A DNA stretch of 64,000 nucleotides from Paralichthys olivaceus (taxonomy: Eukaryota > Chordata > Actinopteri > Pleuronectiformes > Paralichthyidae), in the NCBI RefSeq assembly GCF_024713975.1, contig NC_091096.1, positions 19,566,458 to 19,630,457 of the forward strand, read 5' to 3'. Below are positions 61,580 through 64,000 of this stretch, one piece after another. Numbering within the stretch: position 1 is the first letter of the stretch; the number at the start of each line of letters is the position of its first letter. A program made the translations under genes and the position numbers. The notes below the pieces were generated by a model, which was not told where the DNA came from, did not search any database, and worked only from the letters and a program-made list of their open reading frames with translations.

Positions 61580-64000
61580 CAAGTAGAATAGAATGGAATA
61601 AAGTGAAGGGTACAAGACAAACTGAGAATAGAATAGAATAGGCAGTAATAACACAGACCAGTATAGACTGAGCCACAGTAATACAGTAAAATAGAGAGTC
61701 ACAGAGTAGACTAGGACAGACTAACATAATATAACTGAACAGAAAGTAAAATAACAGATGAGAAAAGAGAGTAATAGATGGAGGTAAAAAAGGAAAGAAA
61801 AAAAGAAAAGTAGGAGTTGAAAAGAACAGAATTGATTTGAATAGCCAGTAGTACCAATAGAAGAAAAATAGTAGAGTGAACAGTTCAGTATAGTAATAGA
61901 ATAAACAATAGAATAGAACAGATTAACAGAATAGAACCAAACAGAACAAAGTAATAGAATAGAATAGAACAGAGAGTAATAGAGTAGAATAGAACAGAAA
62001 GTAATGGAATAGAAGATAACACAGAGTAATAGTATGGAGAGTAATTGAACAGGATAGAAAAATAATAGAATAGAATAAAGCAGAACAGAGAGTAATACAA
62101 TTGAATAAAACTGAGTAGTCGAATAGAATAGAAAATAGTAATACAACACAGAGTAACTTAGTAAAACAGAACAGAGAGTGATAGAATAGAATAGAACAGA
62201 GAGTAATAGAATGGAATAGAACAGAGAGTAATAGAATGGAACAGAACAGAGAGTAATATAATGGAATAGAACAGAGAGTGATAGAGTAGAATAGAACAGA
62301 CAGTAATAGAGTATAATAGAACAGAGAGTATTAGAATAGAATAGAACAGAGAGTAATAGAATGGAATATAACAGAGAGTGATAGAGTAGAATAGAACAGA
62401 GAGTAATAGAGTATAATAGAACAGAGAGTATTAGAATAGAATAGAACAGAGAGTAATAGAATGGAATATAACAGAGAGTGATAGAGTAGAATAGAACAGA
62501 CAGTAATAGAGTATAATAGAACAGAGAGTATTAGAATAGAATAGAACAGAGAGTAATAGAATGGAATATAACAGAGAGTGATAGAGTAGAATAGAACAGA
62601 GAGTAATATAATAGAATAGAACAGAGAGTAATAGAATGGAACAGAACAGAGAGTAATAGAATGGAACAGAACAGAGAGTAATGGAATGGAACAGAACAGA
62701 GAGTAATGGAATGGAATAGAACAGAGAGTAATAGAATGGAATAGAACAGAGAGTGATAGAGTATAATAGAACAGAGAGTATTAGAATAGAATAGAACAGA
62801 GAGTAATAGAATGGAATATAACAGAGAGTGATAGAGTAGAATAGAACAGAGAGTATTAGAATAGAATAGAACAGAGAGTAATAGAATGGAATATAACAGA
62901 GAGTGATAGAGTAGAATAGAACAGAGAGTAATAGAATAGAATAGAACAGAGAGTAATAGAATGGAACAGAACAGAGAGTAATAGAATGGAATAGAACAGA
63001 GAGTGATAGAAGGGAATAGAACAGAGAGGAATAGAATAGGGAGTAGTAGAGTGAAATAGAAGAGAGAGTAATAGAATGGAATAGAACAGAGAGTAATAGA
63101 GTAGAATAGAACAGAGTTCTAGAATGGAATAGAATAGAGAGGAATAGAATAGAGAGTAGTAGAGTGAAATAGAAGAGATAGTAATAGAATGGAATAGAAC
63201 AGAGTTATAGAATAGAATAGAGAGTAATAGAATGGAATAGAACATAGTTATAGAATAGAATAGAGAGGAATAGAATAGAGAGTAGTAGAGTGAAATAGAA
63301 GAGAGAGTGATAGAATGGAATAGAAGAGAGAGTAATAGAGTAGAAAAGAACAGAGAGTGATAGAATAGAATAGAACAGAGAGTAATGGAATGGAATAGAA
63401 CAGAGTTATAGAATAGAACAGAATAGAGAGGAATAGAGAGTAGTAGAGTGAAATAGAAGAGAGAGAGTAATAGAATGGAATAGAACAGAGAGTAATAGAG
63501 TAGAATAGAACAGATTTATAGAATAGAACAGATAATAATAGAATGGAATAGAACAGAGAGTAATGGGATGGAATAGAACAGAGAGTAATGGGATGGAATA
63601 GAACAGAGAGTAATAGAATAGAATAGAACAGAGAGTGATGGAATAGAATAGAATAGAGAGTAGGAATAGAGTAAAAGAATGGAATAGAAAAGAGTCATAG
63701 AATAGAACAAAGGGTAGTAGCATGGAATAGACAGTAAAAGAACGGAACAGAACAGAACAGAGAGTAATAGAATAGAATGGAATAGAACAGAGTTATAGAA
63801 TAGAACAGAGTAATAGGATACAACAGAGAGTAATAGAATAGAACAGAGCAATACAATACAATAGTGTAGAACTGGGTAATAGAATAGAGTAGAACAGAGA
63901 GTAATAGCATAGAACAGAACAGGGTAATAGAATAGGACAGGGTAACAAAATAGAACAGAACAAATAGTAATGGATTAGAATATGACAAAAGAGGAGGATA
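61580..64000. repeat. Tandem satellite/minisatellite, 25-bp monomer
   Basis: From about 61580 to the right edge the plus strand is made of diverged copies of a 25-bp unit like ACAGAGAGTAATAGAATGGA + ATAGA. It is poor in C on plus. Copies degrade towards both ends of the visible array and are most regular at 62160-62960. Within the core, a 100-bp higher-order unit starts at 62281, 62381 and 62481, with another start at 62581. The array continues beyond the window. Long open frames on the minus strand here are by-products of the repeat. Confidence 0.95.

Noticed and set aside
61721..63988. Several 100-140-codon open frames on the minus strand rich in Leu, Tyr, Ser and Phe
   Set aside because: They are translations of the 25-bp satellite: TTCTATTC-type units lack stop codons in some frames. 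There are no protein features.
61580..64000. CRISPR-like regular repeats
   Set aside because: Units are contiguous without unique spacers, in a vertebrate nuclear context. It is a satellite.

Overview
The window looks like ray-finned fish (teleost, probably percomorph) nuclear DNA. It has spliced vertebrate genes with GT-AG introns that are mostly 80 bp to 3.7 kb, AT-rich introns, several dinucleotide microsatellites, and dispersed repeats of types common in fish genomes. I found no prokaryotic, viral or plasmid gene. The species cannot be read from the sequence.

Five protein-coding genes can be built exon by exon, with reading-frame phases that agree across every junction. From left to right they are: hmcn2 (hemicentin-2, minus strand, 5' part only, 25 exons, 934-21447, running off the left edge); ncs1 (neuronal calcium sensor 1, minus, 7 coding exons, 24595-36539, plus a probable 5' noncoding exon in a CpG island near 38.4-38.6 kb); adamts13 (von Willebrand factor-cleaving protease, plus, 28 exons, 43602-53545, 1404 codons); crat (carnitine O-acetyltransferase, minus, 14 exons, 54047-59404, 628 codons); and ier5l (immediate early response 5-like, minus, single exon, 60357-61226, 289 codons). 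All five human orthologues lie in 9q34, so the window is a compact piece of that conserved synteny block.

Layout: ncs1 and hmcn2 are in tandem on the minus strand. ncs1 and adamts13 are divergent across about 5 kb without a recognisable gene. adamts13 and crat are convergent, with 501 bp between stop codons. ier5l lies upstream of crat on the same strand, with 952 bp between its stop codon and the crat start codon. The last 2.4 kb is a C-poor tandem satellite with a 25-bp monomer and a 100-bp higher-order repeat.

The genes do not form one pathway. hmcn2 is an extracellular-matrix protein, ncs1 a calcium sensor, adamts13 a plasma protease, crat a mitochondrial enzyme and ier5l a nuclear immediate-early factor. 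I found no convincing undescribed system. The most notable observations are the satellite's higher-order structure, two GC-AG introns, a 25-nt ncs1 microexon, altered motifs in adamts13, a crat without a peroxisomal tail, and two perfect inverted repeats.
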